The notes below the pieces were generated by a model. It saw only the letters and a list, made by a program, of their open reading frames with translations, did not search any database and was not told the DNA's origin. From contig DATDXL010000016.1 of the NCBI GenBank assembly GCA_036517235.1, positions 1-6,071 on the forward strand: a stretch of 6,071 nt of DNA, read 5' to 3'. The stretch comes from 2-02-FULL-46-13 sp036517235 (lineage in GTDB: Bacteria; Patescibacteriota; Minisyncoccia; Phycocordibacterales; DSPV01). Within the stretch, counting starts at the first letter, position 1. Every line of letters begins with the position of its first letter. This document shows positions 5,258-6,071 of this stretch, piece after piece. The translations under genes were made by a program, and so were the position numbers.

Positions 5258-5268
5258 CGCTGTTTTGT
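5241..5268 (+). terminator. Terminator hairpin containing the stop codon of the 43-codon gene
   Basis: Bases 5241-5253 (ACAAAACGGCGCT) are complementary to 5256-5268 with a single G-T wobble, giving a practical loop of TTTA. The TAG stop (5255-5257) lies at the tip. The 3' arm contains TTTT (5263-5266) and GCTCTTGACTTTTTC follows, so the U-rich tail is slightly displaced. Confidence 0.65.
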
Positions 5269-5365
5269 GCTCTTGACTTTTTCTCTAGAAACGGCAAACT
5301 TTACTCCGGGAAAATTTTGGGCAATAGGCAGCACAACCACAACAATCAAAAAACCGAAAGCACTA

Positions 5366-5761
5366 ATGAGAATAGACCATACCGTTGAAACGTTAATCAC
5401 CCATCAAGTCAGGCAAGGGGAGATTGCCGATATGATCGCGAGACTTGGCATCGAAGTTTTGCCTCGAGCAGGACAATGCCAAGCGGCGACTTTTCCGCCA
5501 GAAGGGTGTTCCTGTTCTGCGCCACAAGGCATGGAAGTCATTGGCCGGATTCCATCACCAAAAGAGCAACCCCTGGCCCCGGGTGACATTCACCGCCACC
5601 TTGTGGCTACCGTCGCAGCAGAGACGCTCAGGAGAGCAATTGCCTGTCGCATTTGTACGCATTATGGAAGGGTAGAGGCAGAAGACTCTCCCTTCACCCT
5701 TGTTCTTTTCGGACGAAAGCCGGGTCTTCCCACGCCTCCGCTCGACTGTCTCGAAGGATAG
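5366..5761 (+). CDS. Hypothetical 131-residue cysteine-containing protein
   Basis: The frame is open further upstream to a GTG at 5267, but that codon lies inside the preceding terminator hairpin and the extra residues are low-complexity (a run of Thr), so the ATG at 5366 is preferred. The upstream bases (CCGAAAGCACTA) give at most a weak ribosome binding site. The protein starts with a predicted helix (HTVETLITHQVRQGEIADMI) and has cysteines at 38, 48, 50, 94, 97 and 128, with CRIC at 94-97 and a CSC at 48-50; a bound metal is possible but unproven. There is a Pro-rich middle (IPSPKEQPLAPG) and a second helical part (TVAAETLRRAIACRIC). No membrane segment or signal peptide. I do not recognise the family. 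A strong terminator follows 16 bases after the stop. Confidence 0.6.
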   Translation: MRIDHTVETLITHQVRQGEIADMIARLGIEVLPRAGQCQAATFPPEGCSCSAPQGMEVIGRIPSPKEQPLAPGDIHRHLVATVAAETLRRAIACRICTHYGRVEAEDSPFTLVLFGRKPGLPTPPLDCLEG

Positions 5762-5777
5762 TGCCCACGTCTTTATA

Positions 5778-5807
5778 CCGCTCTCGGGTTTCCGGGAGCG
5801 GTTTTTT
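5778..5807 (+). terminator. Strong Rho-independent terminator
   Basis: CCGCTCTCGG (5778-5787), loop GTTT, CCGGGAGCGG (5792-5801): ten pairs with one T-G wobble, followed by six T (5802-5807). It closes the 131-residue gene. Confidence 0.92.
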
Positions 5808-5837
5808 CATTGGGGATTAGTCAGACAAGCATAGTGT

Positions 5838-5843
5838 TACCAT
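5838..5843 (+). promoter_or_regulatory. Weak -10-like box of secreted-protein gene
   Basis: TACCAT ends 6 bases before the ATG at 5850, the same placement as for the other plus-strand genes. No ribosome binding site and no clear -35 are seen. Confidence 0.33.
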
Positions 5844-5849
5844 AGAGAC

Positions 5850-6071
5850 ATGAGCCTATTGTTTCGAACAGCGCTCCTTTCTTTTCTTGCCTTGCTTCCG
5901 CTGTCTTCATATGCCGACTTGCCTGCCATAACCTCATTTTCAGCGTCGTCATCGTACGTGAGCTTTGGCCACGACACGCTCCTTTCCTGGTCAGTCTCTG
6001 GCGGGCAATACGGGCAGGATATATGGTTTTCATGCGCACCCGGTGTGACGATAAAAGTGACGGGAGGCGCA
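5850..6071 (+). CDS. Secreted or surface protein, N-terminal part (3' end outside window)
   Basis: 74 residues are visible. Residues 1-22 are a classical Sec signal peptide: a short positive start (MSLLFR), a hydrophobic core (TALLSFLALLPLSS) and a likely cleavage after YA before DLPA. The mature start has a Ser/Thr-rich Ig-like beginning (SFSASSSYVSFGHD, then LLSWSVSGG) followed by DIWFSCAPGVTIKV. This resembles the repeated beta-sandwich domains of CPR cell-surface proteins, where an 'Ig-like strand, then FSCxPGV' arrangement is common. The complete length, number of domains and any anchor are outside the window. The start codon is supported by the signal peptide and by the -10-like box 6 bases upstream. 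Confidence 0.8.
   Translation, partial: MSLLFRTALLSFLALLPLSSYADLPAITSFSASSSYVSFGHDTLLSWSVSGGQYGQDIWFSCAPGVTIKVTGGA

Noticed and set aside
5267..5365. GTG-initiated 33-residue N-terminal extension of the 131-residue protein
   Set aside because: The GTG is inside the terminator hairpin of the previous gene and the extension is low-complexity; the ATG at 5366 is more plausible.

Overview
The window looks like a chromosomal segment from a small-genome bacterium of the Candidate Phyla Radiation (Patescibacteria, most likely a Parcubacteria-type lineage). The clues are tight packing, a tRNA without an encoded CCA end, a membrane protein whose N-terminal helical motif is of a kind common in that group, a secreted protein with an Ig-like start typical of CPR surface proteins, and several very short genes. 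The standard genetic code fits all reading frames. The phylum assignment is inference from sequence style, not from a marker gene.

Layout. 1-438 (+) is the C-terminal part of a large serine recombinase, cut by the window edge. Facing it, with 13 bases between the stop codons, is 452-1330 (-), a protein with a NucS-like PD-(D/E)XK nuclease fold and a C-terminal DUF5655 domain. This gene is visibly AT-richer than what follows, so the pair reads as the end of a mobile or accessory island. A terminator (1382-1407) and a tRNA-Gln(CUG) gene on the minus strand (1493-1563) follow, then a hairpin-rich spacer up to 1881.

1882-3147 (+) encodes a GH63-type alpha-glycosidase resembling mannosylglycerate/glucosylglycerate hydrolases. 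Its stop codon lies in the loop of its own terminator hairpin. The 3148-3589 spacer contains a minus-strand terminator and, just before it, a 72-codon minus-strand open frame without a clear start codon (3292-3510). 3590-5056 (+) encodes a single-pass membrane protein with a large exported domain. Next comes a very compact unit, 5113-5268: a consensus TATAAT box, a 43-codon ORF, and a terminator hairpin whose loop again holds the stop codon. 5366-5761 (+) is an unrecognised 131-residue, cysteine-containing protein followed by a strong terminator. 5850-6071 (+) is the start of a secreted protein that runs off the window.

The genes right of the tRNA are mostly single transcription units, each with its own terminator. 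Four plus-strand starts (1882, 3590, 5126, 5850) have no Shine-Dalgarno sequence and carry a -10-like hexamer only 6-7 bases before the ATG, the arrangement expected for leaderless mRNAs. Nothing in the window forms an evident shared pathway. The most interesting items are the 43-residue leaderless gene, the recurrent placement of stop codons in or against terminator hairpins, and the recombinase/nuclease pair next to a tRNA gene.
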